Below, in pieces: positions 53,590 through 62,783 of a stretch of DNA of 64,000 nucleotides (the stretch's first letter is position 1; the number at the start of each line of letters is the position of its first letter). Made by a program: the position numbers and the translations under genes. Origin of the DNA: Myxococcales bacterium (GTDB taxonomy: Bacteria > Myxococcota_A > SURF-8). The stretch lies in NCBI GenBank assembly GCA_003598065.1, contig QZKR01000180.1, forward strand, positions 62,001-126,000. Reading direction: 5' to 3'. The notes beneath the pieces were generated by a model. That model ran no database searches and had not been told where the DNA came from. It was given only the letters and a program-made list of their open reading frames with translations.

Positions 53590-54907
53590 AGGCCTCTTCC
53601 GCTTCGCTTTCTTCACCCGGCAACTCGGCCACGAGACGGCGGAAGAGGGATTCGAACGTCGGCCTGGCCGCCGACGGCATACCCACGGAGAGCGTCAAAG
53701 CGCCGTTGTAACCGCTCACGCCCATTCCCACGGCCGGCGGGTAAAATGGCGGGCAAAGCAAATAGGCGTTTCGGGGCGGCGCGTCGAAGCGCAGATTTTC
53801 CATAGCGATCGGCCCTAGGTTGGTCAACGTGGGCGGCAGATTCACGATCAGCCGAGGGTTGTGGATCAGTTTTTCCATTCTCTTGCGAAGCCGGTCGTAA
53901 GACCGCGTGGCGAAGAAAACCGACAGAAAGAACGAAGCGAGGCCGATCCCGCCGCGCTTGAATCGGCGCGTCAGCGCGCTGATGCGCGCCAGAGTCGTTT
54001 CGAAATCCGAGCCGGGCGAACGCGCGAGGTAGGGATATTCGAAGGAACTCAAATTGCAGATCGCCTCCGGCCGTCCGTTTTCCAGGTACCAGCGCCGCAA
54101 GTCCACCGTGGTTTGGACGCGAAGCCCCGTTTTGCCGTCCCAGGGATGTTCTTCCTGAAGCGCCCGATACAAGGCAGCCACCACGATGTCGTTTAATGTC
54201 GCCTGCCGAGCCCGACCGTAGGCTTTGAGTTTTTCGATCCGCGAGCGGGAAAGGCCGACTACCAGGTATTCCAAAGGCCCGCGCGATCCGGCCGGCAACT
54301 GTAGGGTGTGGGTGGCGAAGGGAATAAGTCCGCGCCGGACGGACCGCAACCAAAGGCCGAACACTCTGAGCCAAACCGTCCAGGGAACACGCCGAAGGGC
54401 TTGCCCAAACGACCTCGAACCGTGGACGTCGGAAGGCAGACGGAACGAGGGGTCCTCGCGGAGACGACGGTAAATCAACGCCAGATCGTAGGCGATCTCT
54501 TTGACGCCGCCGGCGTCGGCGAGCGTATGCGCGACGCGCAGGATCAGACGATTCCGCCGATCGCCGCGCCGGAGGCAGGCGCGAAGCTGCGGTTCTTCAT
54601 CGAGGCGGATAGGCGCCTGCAGGAAACGGCGGCTTTCCTCCTCGCTGTCGGTGAGCGTGAAGGCGTCTCTGGCGTGTTCGACCGCCGGCTCATACCACGG
54701 CTGGCGGGATTGGCGGGCGACGCGGCAGGCCAGCAACGGATGAGCCTGAAACAACCGCTGCAGCGCCTCGACCAGCCGCGTCTCGTCCAATGGGGATTCG
54801 AATTCGAGGACGATAGGGATCACCATCTCGCCGAGACCCGCGTCCTGCCAGGCCAGGAGCATCCGGTCGGCGAGTTCCAAGGGCCGGTGGTTTTCGAGCG
54901 CCTTCAT
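53552..54907 (-). CDS. Condensation-like acyltransferase (WS/DGAT/PapA/alcohol-acetyltransferase superfamily)
   Basis: A 451-residue CoA-dependent acyltransferase-fold protein. The active-site region reads VAHTLADAGG: His127 and Asp131 align with the second His and the Asp of the HHxxxDG motif, while the first His is Ala and the Gly is Ala. NLPPTLTNLGPI near residue 340 corresponds to the DFGWG-region or latch of such enzymes. It probably transfers an acyl group to a lipid, sugar or alcohol. It overlaps the upstream CoA-transferase gene by ATGA, so both are co-translated; its 3' end overlaps the convergent glycosyltransferase gene by 38 bases. Confidence 0.7.
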   Translation of the reverse strand: MKALENHRPLELADRMLLAWQDAGLGEMVIPIVLEFESPLDETRLVEALQRLFQAHPLLACRVARQSRQPWYEPAVEHARDAFTLTDSEEESRRFLQAPIRLDEEPQLRACLRRGDRRNRLILRVAHTLADAGGVKEIAYDLALIYRRLREDPSFRLPSDVHGSRSFGQALRRVPWTVWLRVFGLWLRSVRRGLIPFATHTLQLPAGSRGPLEYLVVGLSRSRIEKLKAYGRARQATLNDIVVAALYRALQEEHPWDGKTGLRVQTTVDLRRWYLENGRPEAICNLSSFEYPYLARSPGSDFETTLARISALTRRFKRGGIGLASFFLSVFFATRSYDRLRKRMEKLIHNPRLIVNLPPTLTNLGPIAMENLRFDAPPRNAYLLCPPFYPPAVGMGVSGYNGALTLSVGMPSAARPTFESLFRRLVAELPGEESEAEEASIGRSAFSDTLP

Positions 54908-56790
54908 GCCGGTTCGGCGCGCTTTTCGTTCAAGTAAATGATCACCGAATAGACGCCTTCCTCCAGGCGGGTGTGGATGTTGTAGCCGCACTTGGCGATG
55001 ATCGCCATCATCCTCCGGTTGCCGCCCAGCACCTCCGCCGACATCTCGGCCACGCCTTTCTGGCGCGCGACATCCAACAGCAGATTGAAGAGATATTTGC
55101 CGAGCCGCTTGCCCTGCCAGTCGGGGCCGACCGTCACCGCGAGCTCGGCGCGGTTCAGCTTGCGGTCCAGAAACCAGCGCGCCACGCCGACGAGCTGCTG
55201 CGCCGGCTCCTCGCCCGCCCACGCGCCGACGGCGAACTTCTCCTCGTAGTCGAGCACCACCAACGGCAGCACTTCGGCATGGCGCAACGTTTTCACCGTG
55301 CCCATGAAGCGATAGTAGATGTCGGTATCGGTCAGCGAATAGAACAGGTGGCGCAAATCCTCCTCGTCCGCCGGCGTCAGCGGCCGGACCGCCGCCGTTC
55401 GCCCGTCCGGCGCGGCGTAGGTCCAATACTGCTTTTCCATATAAAGGCCCGATCCCGGCGGCGGCAGGGTCTGGTCGGGGTAGACGTAGCTCAAGGCTTT
55501 CGCCTCCTCCAGCAGGGAGGCGCGGAACCTGGGATGGGCGATGTTGATCAGCGCCAGGGCGCGCTGGCGGATCGTCTTGCCGTGCAGGTAGGCGATGCCG
55601 TATTCCGTGACGACGTAATGCACGTCGCCGCGCGTCGTCACCACGCCCGCGCCGGCCTTCAGGGTCGGGACGATGCGCGACGCCTCGCCGCCCCTGGCGG
55701 TGGAGGGCAGGGCGATGATCGGCCGGCCGCCCTTGGCGAGCGCCGCGCCGCGGATGAAATCGGCCTGGCCGCCGAAGCCGGAGAAGAAGCGCGTGCCGAT
55801 CGAGTCGGCGCAGACCTGGCCGGTGAGGTCGATTTCGAGCGCGGAGTTGATGGCTGCCATGTTGTCGTTGAGCGCGATGCGGCGCGGATCGGAGACGTAA
55901 TCCGTAGTTCGAAACTCGAAGTCGGGGTTGTCGTCGATCATCTCGTAGAGCCGCCGCGTGCCCAGGCAGAAGGCGGCGACGATCTTTCCCGGCCGGAGCG
56001 TCTTCTTGCGGCCGGTGATGACGCCGGCCTCGTAGAGGTCGATCAGGCCGTCGGAGAACATCTCCGTGTGCACGCCCAGGTCGCGCTTGTCTTTGAGATG
56101 CTTGAGCACGGCGTTGGGGATCGAGCCGATGCCGGCCTGGATCGTCGCGCCGTCGGGCACGAGGCGCGAGGCGTAGAAGCCGATCTTCTCGGCCACCTCG
56201 TCGGGTTCGGGGGGATGGAATTCCAGAACCGGTTCTTCGTGCTCGATGAGGGCGTCCAGCTCCTTCACCGAGACGAAGCTGTCGCCGGCGGTGCGCGGCA
56301 GGCGCGGGTTGACCTGGGCGATGACGTAGGCCGCCCGTTCGACGGCGGCCTTGGTCGTCTCCACCGAAACGCCCAGGGAACAGTTGCCGTAAGGGTCGGG
56401 CGGCGTGACCTGGACGAGGGCGACGTCGAGCGACAACTGGCCGCTGTGGATCAGACCGGGAACTTCGGAAAGAAAAACGGGCGTGTAGTCGGCGTCGCCG
56501 CGCCGCACGGCCTCGCGCGCCGCCTCGCCGATGAAAAAGGCGTTGAGCCGGAAGCGGCGGCAATAGCGCGGGTCGGTGAAGGGAGTGTCGGCCAGCGAGA
56601 CGAGATGGACGACCTCGGCGTCGTCGATCGCGTCGCCGTAGCGCACGAGGCTGCCGACGAGATATTGCGGCAGGGCGCAGCCGGTGCCGACGTAGATGCG
56701 GCTGCCGGCCTTGATGTGGGAAATGGCGTTGGCCGCCGTCGTCAGCCGCGACTCGTAAAGCGCTCGCATCGCCTCGATTTTCCATTCCAT
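54904..56790 (-). CDS. Acetyl-CoA hydrolase/4-hydroxybutyrate CoA-transferase fused to GNAT acetyltransferase
   Basis: 628 residues. Residues ~5-440 are a class I CoA-transferase/acetyl-CoA hydrolase domain pair with IQAGIGSIPNAVL, catalytic Glu243 in GVHTEMFSDG, and FFSGFGGQADFIRGAALAKGG. Residues ~460-628 are a GNAT domain (AAVRPLTPADEEDLRHLFYSL; acetyl-CoA loop PDWQGKRLGKYLF). This fusion is a known bacterial architecture, but its substrate is not defined. The N-terminal half can move CoA between short acyl groups; the GNAT half may acetylate the protein itself or another target. Coupled to the downstream acyltransferase. Confidence 0.88.
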   Translation of the reverse strand: MEWKIEAMRALYESRLTTAANAISHIKAGSRIYVGTGCALPQYLVGSLVRYGDAIDDAEVVHLVSLADTPFTDPRYCRRFRLNAFFIGEAAREAVRRGDADYTPVFLSEVPGLIHSGQLSLDVALVQVTPPDPYGNCSLGVSVETTKAAVERAAYVIAQVNPRLPRTAGDSFVSVKELDALIEHEEPVLEFHPPEPDEVAEKIGFYASRLVPDGATIQAGIGSIPNAVLKHLKDKRDLGVHTEMFSDGLIDLYEAGVITGRKKTLRPGKIVAAFCLGTRRLYEMIDDNPDFEFRTTDYVSDPRRIALNDNMAAINSALEIDLTGQVCADSIGTRFFSGFGGQADFIRGAALAKGGRPIIALPSTARGGEASRIVPTLKAGAGVVTTRGDVHYVVTEYGIAYLHGKTIRQRALALINIAHPRFRASLLEEAKALSYVYPDQTLPPPGSGLYMEKQYWTYAAPDGRTAAVRPLTPADEEDLRHLFYSLTDTDIYYRFMGTVKTLRHAEVLPLVVLDYEEKFAVGAWAGEEPAQQLVGVARWFLDRKLNRAELAVTVGPDWQGKRLGKYLFNLLLDVARQKGVAEMSAEVLGGNRRMMAIIAKCGYNIHTRLEEGVYSVIIYLNEKRAEPA

Positions 56791-56884
56791 GCCCCACCTC
56801 GCCGCTAAACGCCGAAAAACCGGCCCAAGCCGACGGGGGAACTATACGATGAACGGAGGCGGGAAACAACAGAAGGGAAGGGAA

Positions 56885-57562
56885 TCAGTTTTGCGAGGAA
56901 TCGTGTTGCTGGGAAAGCAGGAATTCAATCAACTTGTCTACATCGGTCGATGGATTAGAAGGAATGATGATGCTTTCTGAATCATGCACAAGGGTGCGCA
57001 TCGCTTTCGCTCGCTTTAGCGCACTGCCTTGTTTGCTTTCAAGCAACTCATAAAGTCCTCTCTGAGATTTCGAGTAATTTTTGAGGTGCTTTTTGAGGCG
57101 TTTATCAACTTCTTGGCCAGTCACGTAATCACGGCAATTCTCGTAATGGAGGAGATACCAGAGCTCAAATTTTGGGTTGGAAAAAGCGCAATGGCAATTT
57201 TTTGCTTTTGCTTCGCAGAAAGCTTCTGACAACCGTTGGCAATTCGAGGCGGATCTGTCGCGGTTATCTGCATCAAAAACGCACCAGACTTCAATTAAGC
57301 TCTCATCGTCAATTCCTTCTCGGTCAACATATTCCGCTGCAAGGACCACTAGGTTTTTCGGGTCTGTTCTTGATTTCCCGCCAGGCACAATTCTTACCCG
57401 GGTAGCTTTCAAACTGAGAATTCGTTTCATCTCCTCGAAATAATTAGGCTCTGTTTCTTCACCTTCACAGAAGATAAAGATTTGCTTATTTGGCTTTTTT
57501 CTTAGAGGTCTTCTTTGGATGCTCAGCTTTAACGATGGAGGTCTTCGGTTTTTCTTTACCAT
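56885..57562 (-). CDS. rloB: RloB-family protein (AbiLii-like, TOPRIM-like nuclease candidate)
   Basis: 225 residues. The core matches RloB: IFIFCEGEETEPNYFEEM (Glu33, analogous to the TOPRIM Glu) and VWCVFDADNRD (Asp97, Asp99, the DxD), then FSNPKFELWYLLHYENC, an RloB hallmark. Its reading frame starts 77 bases inside rloA (ATG 57562; an earlier in-frame start has no advantage). RloB works with an RloA-type ATPase in abortive-infection systems (AbiL), presumably as the toxic effector. Codon use and base composition are AT-rich, unlike the flanking genes. Confidence 0.88.
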   Translation of the reverse strand: MVKKNRRPPSLKLSIQRRPLRKKPNKQIFIFCEGEETEPNYFEEMKRILSLKATRVRIVPGGKSRTDPKNLVVLAAEYVDREGIDDESLIEVWCVFDADNRDRSASNCQRLSEAFCEAKAKNCHCAFSNPKFELWYLLHYENCRDYVTGQEVDKRLKKHLKNYSKSQRGLYELLESKQGSALKRAKAMRTLVHDSESIIIPSNPSTDVDKLIEFLLSQQHDSSQN

Positions 57563-58886
57563 TATTGATTCTCCAATCGGCAGCCAGATTTGGCACCGCC
57601 CCAAAGATACCCGCTAGGTACTGCTTTCGGAAATTGGCATTTTTTCTTGGCTTGAGGTCATAATCGTACAATGAATATAGTTGTGTTGCCCCACTTTTGT
57701 TTTTGTCAGTAAACCATATTTGGTCACGACGAAGAAGCTCCCCTTTCTCCAACAAGCTGGTGTCATGCGCAGCAAAAATAAGCTGAGCATGCAACCGTTT
57801 GTGGCGTTTCGTCATGAACATTTCAACAATTTTTTCTATAAGTAAGGGATGCAATCTTGAATCTAATTCATCCGAAACTAAAACAGCACCATTAGTCATA
57901 CAATAAATGAAAGGTCCCGTAAGTGAGTAAAATTTTTGTGTCCCGTCGGACTCTTCAAAGAAAGAAAGCCTAATTGGAGTACGATTGGCATTAGGCTTTC
58001 CTGTTTCATGGGTGAAATACGTATCAATAAGACGAGCATTATCCTCATCGGATTGCATTTTCTTTATTATCTCTTCTTTCGCGCCTTTTGGTAATTTGCG
58101 CCAGCCCGCGAAATCCTCAATTTTAGTTTCTTTCACCGAAATATCGGTTATGCCTAAGTCAGCCAAATGCATCAGGAGAAGTACGAGCTTTTTTTGCTCA
58201 GGCTTATCTTCTACAATGTTATCTGTAAAAGATTTTTCGCCTAAAACAATACCAGAATGACTGATAAAACGGAATTTTTCATTAAACCAGTCCATTACTT
58301 CGCCAGCAATCTTATTATTCAATTGTGCAGCTATGGTCAGAAACAGCAAATTTTCTGGGCTGTGCGTGATAATCGTCTTTTTCTCTCCTTTCCATCCTCC
58401 CCCGAATGAATACTCATAATTATTAGTCTTTTCATGCCAAATCCTGGAGTAAACGAGCATGAGTTTACCTTTTGGATAGCAAACCAAAGATTCATCTATT
58501 ACTCTTGTTTTGTTAAATCCAAAATGTAGACGGTAGAATACGTCTTTAGAGTAAATGCTACTGTGATGGATAAATGAAACTTCGAAGGTAGTGGGATGAG
58601 TTTGGGATGTGCCATCGAAAAGAAATGGGTCCCATTCTATTGGATCACCGATTTGTTTCTCGCTCCATCTTGTAGTGATGAAGTCCTGACAAAACATCAT
58701 CGATTTGATGACATTCGATTTCCCCGATGCATTAGCCCCATAAATAGCTGCTACAGGGAGAAGCGAGAACCCATAGTCCGTCGGAATGAGGTTCTCCTGC
58801 TGCGCATGATCCTTCGAAGCCACCATGCTGAGAGTAACCTTTTCCTTGATCGAGCGGAAGTTGGATACGCTGAACTCGACTAGCAT
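57486..58886 (-). CDS. rloA: RloA-family ATPase (AAA15/OLD-like, AbiLi-like)
   Basis: 466 residues. N-terminal FSVSNFRSIKEKVTLSM, the signature of OLD/AAA15-type ATPases; Walker A GANASGKSN (50-58); Walker B region GAVLVSDELDSRLHPLLIEKI with Asp-Glu; H-switch FAAHDTSLL. The C-terminus is Lys-rich (KTSKKKAK). GGAGGAATCAAG precedes the ATG. In RloAB/AbiL systems the ATPase is the presumed phage sensor that restrains the RloB effector, a logic similar to PARIS (AriA/AriB). Markedly AT-rich by comparison with both sides, suggesting horizontal acquisition. Confidence 0.88.
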   Translation of the reverse strand: MLVEFSVSNFRSIKEKVTLSMVASKDHAQQENLIPTDYGFSLLPVAAIYGANASGKSNVIKSMMFCQDFITTRWSEKQIGDPIEWDPFLFDGTSQTHPTTFEVSFIHHSSIYSKDVFYRLHFGFNKTRVIDESLVCYPKGKLMLVYSRIWHEKTNNYEYSFGGGWKGEKKTIITHSPENLLFLTIAAQLNNKIAGEVMDWFNEKFRFISHSGIVLGEKSFTDNIVEDKPEQKKLVLLLMHLADLGITDISVKETKIEDFAGWRKLPKGAKEEIIKKMQSDEDNARLIDTYFTHETGKPNANRTPIRLSFFEESDGTQKFYSLTGPFIYCMTNGAVLVSDELDSRLHPLLIEKIVEMFMTKRHKRLHAQLIFAAHDTSLLEKGELLRRDQIWFTDKNKSGATQLYSLYDYDLKPRKNANFRKQYLAGIFGAVPNLAADWRINNGKEKPKTSIVKAEHPKKTSKKKAK

Positions 58887-59153
58887 CTTGATTCCTCCGA
58901 TCGGGAAGGCGTTGAAACGGGCAAAACGCCTGTCCCAAGGTCTTCCTTTGAAGGATAGATAGAAAATCTAGTGTTATTTTGCCAAAAATTTGCAAAAAGT
59001 CCACTAAAATTTGATGTTCCGCCTATTATTCTTGCTCTTTCGGCAAAAAACGCAGTAATCGTGTGAAGTTTGTCGATAGAACAGAGGTAAGCAGGCAATC
59101 GTTCTGCCTATCTACCTGTGAGAGTTTCTTCAGGCGGGCGAACTACCTGAAAG
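58887..59153. other. AT-rich region upstream of rloA
   Basis: 267 bases with no gene, part of the foreign-looking segment. It includes the promoter candidate at 58956-58985 and, between it and the start codon, an inverted repeat AGGCGTT (58907-58913) / AACGCCT (58925-58931) that could be an operator or leader hairpin. No attachment-site duplication or tRNA was recognised. Confidence 0.5.
58956..58985 (-). promoter_or_regulatory. Promoter candidate for rloAB
   Basis: TTGGCA (58985-58980), 18-base spacer, TATCTA (58961-58956) on the minus strand, ~70 bases before the rloA ATG. Several alternative AT-rich hexamers exist nearby, so the exact choice is uncertain. Confidence 0.3.
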
Positions 59154-60410
59154 TTAACACTTCTTCGCCGTCACCTTCACTTCCGCCCCCTCGAAGCCGT
59201 GGGGCAGGTTGTTGAGCGTGTGGCCCATCTTTTCAACTTTTGTCTGGAGGTAGCGCAGGTTGTGGGGCTGCGGCGGCATCTCGATCGGCACCCGCTCCGT
59301 GACGCCCATCCCGTAGCCTTCCAGGCCGATCACCTTTTTCGGGTTGTTCGTCATCAACCGCAGCTGCTTGAGGCCCAGGTCGGCCAGAATCTGCGCGCCG
59401 ATGCCGTAATCGCGCAGATCCTCGGGGAAGCCGAGCTTGAGGTTGGCCTCCACCGTGTCGCAGCCGCATTCCTGCAGCTTGTAGGCGCGCAGCTTGTTGA
59501 TCAGACCGATGCCGCGGCCTTCCTGGCGCAGATAAAGAATCACGCCGCGGCCTTCCTTCTCGATCATCCGCATCGCCGCGTGAAGCTGCGGACCGCAGTC
59601 GCAGCGTAGCGAGTGGAAGATGTCGCCGGTCATGCACTCGGAATGGACGCGCACCAGAACCGGCGCGCCGTCGTCCACCTCGCCCTTCACCAGCGCCAGG
59701 TGCGTCCGCTGGTCCACGTCGTTCTCGTAGGCGATGATCTTGAACTCGCCGAACTCCGTGGGCAGCGCCGACTCGGCGGCGCGGCGGATCAGCGAATCCT
59801 TGCGCATGCGGTAGGCGATGATTTCGGCCACGGAGACAATCGGCAAATCATGCTGCTTGGAAACGATCTCCAGCTGCGGCCGACGGGCCATCGTGCCGTC
59901 GTCGTTCATCACCTCGCAGATCACGGCGGTGGGCTTGAGCCCGGCGAGCCGGCAGAGATCGACCGAGCCTTCCGTCTGTCCGGTGCGCACGAGCACGCCG
60001 CCCTCGCGGGCGATGATCGGGAAGACGTGCCCCGGCGAAACGAGGTCGTGCTGGGTGGCGTCGTCGGCGATCGCCGCCTGCACGGTCGTGGCGCGGTCGA
60101 AGGCGGAGATGCCGGTCGTCACGCCGCGCGCCGCCTCGATCGTGTTGGTGAAGGCGGTGCCGAATTTCGACTTGTTGTTCCACGGCGCGATCATCAACTG
60201 CAATCCCAGGCGGTCGGCGCGGTCGCGCGACATGCTCAGGCAGATCAGGCCGCGGCCGTGCTTGGCCATGAAGTTGATCATCTCCGGCGTGGCGAACTGC
60301 GCGGCGACGACCAGATCGCCTTCGTTCTCCCGGTCCTCGTCGTCCACCATGATGACCATCCGGCCGGCGCGAAGCCGTTCCATCGCCAGTTCCACGTTGT
60401 GCAGTTCCAT
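59154..60410 (-). CDS. ribBA: Bifunctional 3,4-dihydroxy-2-butanone-4-phosphate synthase / GTP cyclohydrolase II
   Basis: 418 residues catalysing the two entry steps of riboflavin synthesis. The RibB half (1-~200) has [14 protein letters not shown] and [10 protein letters not shown]; the RibA half has the zinc ligands [14 protein letters not shown] and [12 protein letters not shown]. Both sets look intact, so both activities are expected. AGGAG of the ribosome site overlaps the ribE stop codon. Last gene of the rib cluster; ribH, often next, is not found here. Confidence 0.96.
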   Translation of the reverse strand: MELHNVELAMERLRAGRMVIMVDDEDRENEGDLVVAAQFATPEMINFMAKHGRGLICLSMSRDRADRLGLQLMIAPWNNKSKFGTAFTNTIEAARGVTTGISAFDRATTVQAAIADDATQHDLVSPGHVFPIIAREGGVLVRTGQTEGSVDLCRLAGLKPTAVICEVMNDDGTMARRPQLEIVSKQHDLPIVSVAEIIAYRMRKDSLIRRAAESALPTEFGEFKIIAYENDVDQRTHLALVKGEVDDGAPVLVRVHSECMTGDIFHSLRCDCGPQLHAAMRMIEKEGRGVILYLRQEGRGIGLINKLRAYKLQECGCDTVEANLKLGFPEDLRDYGIGAQILADLGLKQLRLMTNNPKKVIGLEGYGMGVTERVPIEMPPQPHNLRYLQTKVEKMGHTLNNLPHGFEGAEVKVTAKKC

Positions 60411-60420
60411 CGATCGACTC

Positions 60421-61056
60421 CTACTTCAAATAGCCCAGCTTCGCCAAAAGCTCGCGGTCAAGCGCGCCGTCCTTGTGGAGCAGTTTCTCCACGTACTTGG
60501 CGATCACATCCGTTTCCAGATTCACCGTCGCGCCTTCGCGCTTGTCGGTCAGCGTCGTCTTGCCCTGCGTATGCGGGATCAGCGTCACGCCGAAGCCGTT
60601 GGCGTCTACCGCGTTCACGGTGAGACTGACGCCGTCCACGGCGATCGAGCCTTTCTCGACGACGTAGCGCAGAATTTCCGGGCCGCAGCCGAAAACGACG
60701 TCGAGGGCCGGGCCGCGCTGCGTCCGGCGCAGAACGCGCCCCATGCCGTCCACATGCCCCGACACCAGATGCCCGCCCAGACGGTCGGAAAGCCGCAGCG
60801 CTTTTTCCAGATTGACGCCCTGGCCCACCTTGGCGCTTTGCCAGGTCGTCCGGCGGACCGTCTCGTGCGAAAGCTCCACCGCGAAGGCCGGCGGGCGAAG
60901 CGCCACGACCGTCAGGCACGCGCCGTCGCAGGCGATCGAATCGCCGAGCTTCACGTCGTCGAGCGCCAGCGTTGCGGCGATTTCCACGCGCAGCCCTTCG
61001 GACAACCTTTCGATCTTCCGAATCTCGCCGACGTCTTCGATCAGTCCGGTAAACAT
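60421..61056 (-). CDS. ribE: Riboflavin synthase (alpha subunit)
   Basis: 211 residues. It begins [12 protein letters not shown] and consists of two similar lumazine-binding halves ([12 protein letters not shown] ... and [12 protein letters not shown] ...), the duplicated barrel of riboflavin synthase, which dismutates two molecules of 6,7-dimethyl-8-ribityllumazine. It lies 2 bases after ribD and 10 before ribBA. Confidence 0.95.
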   Translation of the reverse strand: MFTGLIEDVGEIRKIERLSEGLRVEIAATLALDDVKLGDSIACDGACLTVVALRPPAFAVELSHETVRRTTWQSAKVGQGVNLEKALRLSDRLGGHLVSGHVDGMGRVLRRTQRGPALDVVFGCGPEILRYVVEKGSIAVDGVSLTVNAVDANGFGVTLIPHTQGKTTLTDKREGATVNLETDVIAKYVEKLLHKDGALDRELLAKLGYLK

Positions 61057-61058
61057 GC

Positions 61059-62207
61059 CTAGTTCGCGCCCTCCGGATACGCTCGTACCAGAATATCCTT
61101 TCCGAGCCGCCGCGTCGAGAGGCGCGAGACGGTCGGCGCTTCGGCGAGCGCCCGCGCGCCCGATCCGGCGAAGAGCGGCAGGCCGTCGCCGCCGATCAGG
61201 CGCGGCGCAAAGATCAGATCGTAACGGTCGATCAATCCCGCTTCCATGAAAGCAGCGTGCGTTTTCGAGCCGCCCTCGATCAGCAGCGAGGCGATTTTAC
61301 GCTGGCCTAGTTCGGCGACGAGTTCGTGTGGGTCGATCGCCGCTTCGCCGGCCGTCTTGAGGCGTCGCCGCCCGCTTTTATAAACCCACACCTGCACGCC
61401 CATTCGAATCAGGTTCTCGCGCCAGATTTTCGGAGACTGGAGCGTGGTGGCGACCGTCGTCGGCGCGGCGCTCACGTCGAAGACGTGGGCCGAAAGCGGC
61501 GCGCGGCCCATGCCGTCCAGCACGATCCGCAGCGGCTGGCGCGTCCTGCCCGGCAGACGGCAGGTCAACAGCGGGTCGTCGGCGAGGACCGTCCCCGCGC
61601 CGACCAGGATCGCGTCGAGGTCGCGGCGCAGCTGATGGACGTAGCGGTGCGCTTCGGGACCGGAGAGACCGCCGGACTTCTGGCCCGAATCTCCCGACGC
61701 CGTGGCGATCCGGCCGTCCAGCGACAGGGCCGCCTTGGCGACGACGAAGGGCCGGCCGGTGGTGATGAACTTCACGAAGATCTCGTTCAACTCCCGGGCC
61801 TCGCGTTCCAGGACGCCGACCTCGACGCCGAGACCGGCCTGGCGCAGCTTGCGCACGCCCTTACCGGAGACGAGCGGATTGGGATCGATCATCGCCACGT
61901 GCACCGTGCGCACGCCGGCGCGGATGATCGCCTCCACGCAAGGCGGCGTGACGCCCTGATGGACGCAGGGCTCCAGCGTGACATACATATCGCACTGATC
62001 GGCCTTGAAATCGACCTTCCTCAGGGCGTCAACCTCGGCGTGGTCCGCTCCCCAATGGCGATGCCAGCCCTCGGCGACGAGGCGGCCGTTGCGTACGAGC
62101 ACCGCGCCGACCATCGGGTTGGGCGAGGTCCAGCCTCGGCCGCGCCGGGCGAGCGAAAGGGCGCGGGCCATCATCTCGCGGTCGTGCTGGTGGTCGTGGG
62201 GCTTCAT
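61059..62207 (-). CDS. ribD: Bifunctional pyrimidine deaminase/reductase
   Basis: 382 residues. Deaminase domain with zinc motif HAEVDAL and PCVHQGVTPPC (Val replaces the usual Arg of GRTPPC), then the reductase domain (KAALSLDGRIA, ILVGAGTVLADDP, LLIEGGSKTHAAF). It performs steps two and three of riboflavin synthesis. ATG 62207 overlaps the nrdR stop (ATGA). The frame is open further upstream but that portion is antisense-like and inside nrdR. Confidence 0.95.
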   Translation of the reverse strand: MKPHDHQHDREMMARALSLARRGRGWTSPNPMVGAVLVRNGRLVAEGWHRHWGADHAEVDALRKVDFKADQCDMYVTLEPCVHQGVTPPCVEAIIRAGVRTVHVAMIDPNPLVSGKGVRKLRQAGLGVEVGVLEREARELNEIFVKFITTGRPFVVAKAALSLDGRIATASGDSGQKSGGLSGPEAHRYVHQLRRDLDAILVGAGTVLADDPLLTCRLPGRTRQPLRIVLDGMGRAPLSAHVFDVSAAPTTVATTLQSPKIWRENLIRMGVQVWVYKSGRRRLKTAGEAAIDPHELVAELGQRKIASLLIEGGSKTHAAFMEAGLIDRYDLIFAPRLIGGDGLPLFAGSGARALAEAPTVSRLSTRRLGKDILVRAYPEGAN

Positions 62208-62719
62208 TCGTCGCTTGGGCCGGGCTTGATCGGCTTGAGCTTGGCGCGCTGCGCGGCCTCGCTGTTTTTCTTGCGCCGCAACTCCTCCACGTGACGCGTG
62301 AATTCGGAGATGTCCTGGAAGCGCAGATAGACGGAAGCGAAACGGATATAGGCGACCTCGTCCAGGCCGTACAGCTCCTCCATCACGAACTTGCCCACGG
62401 TGCTCGATTTCACTTCCTCCATGTTGAGGTCGAACACCTTGCGCGTTACGCGGTGGACCGCCTGCTCGATCTGTTCGGCGGTGATGTCGAGTTTCTGGCA
62501 GGCTTTGAAGAGGCCGGCGCGCAGCTTTTCCGGGTCGTAGGGTTCGCGGCGCTTGTCCTTCTTGACGACGAAAACGACCCGCTCCTCCGGCCGCTCGTAG
62601 GTGGTGAAGCGCGCCCCGCACTTGTCGCAGGCCCGGCGGCGACGGATCTCGCGCCCCTCGCGCGTAACGCGGGAGTCGATCACCGACGTGTCAGCATGAC
62701 TGCAACTCGGGCACTTCAT
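62204..62719 (-). CDS. nrdR: Transcriptional repressor NrdR
   Basis: A 171-residue ATP-cone repressor of ribonucleotide reductase genes. Zinc ribbon CPSC...RRRRACDKCGARFTTYER, then an ATP-cone (VVKKDKRREPYDPEKLRAGL). Starts at ATG 62719 (MKCP, as in most NrdR); a GTG three codons earlier is possible. The C-terminal ~25 residues are Lys-rich and longer than usual. Commonly linked to ribD, as here. Confidence 0.95.
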   Translation of the reverse strand: MKCPSCSHADTSVIDSRVTREGREIRRRRACDKCGARFTTYERPEERVVFVVKKDKRREPYDPEKLRAGLFKACQKLDITAEQIEQAVHRVTRKVFDLNMEEVKSSTVGKFVMEELYGLDEVAYIRFASVYLRFQDISEFTRHVEELRRKKNSEAAQRAKLKPIKPGPSDE

Positions 62720-62783
62720 GGGTTCCACCCGTCGAGAGGATCGGCCCCGACGCCGCGCGCCGGAGCCTGGAGGCGCCGCCTCC

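Noticed and set aside
58887-59153. Attachment site, tRNA or integrase beside rloAB
   Set aside because: No tRNA-like fold, no direct repeat bracketing 56880-59150 and no recombinase gene were seen.
62720-62783. FMN riboswitch before the riboflavin genes
   Set aside because: The gap is only 64 bases and lacks the RFN conserved segments; ribD is embedded in a longer operon with nrdR.
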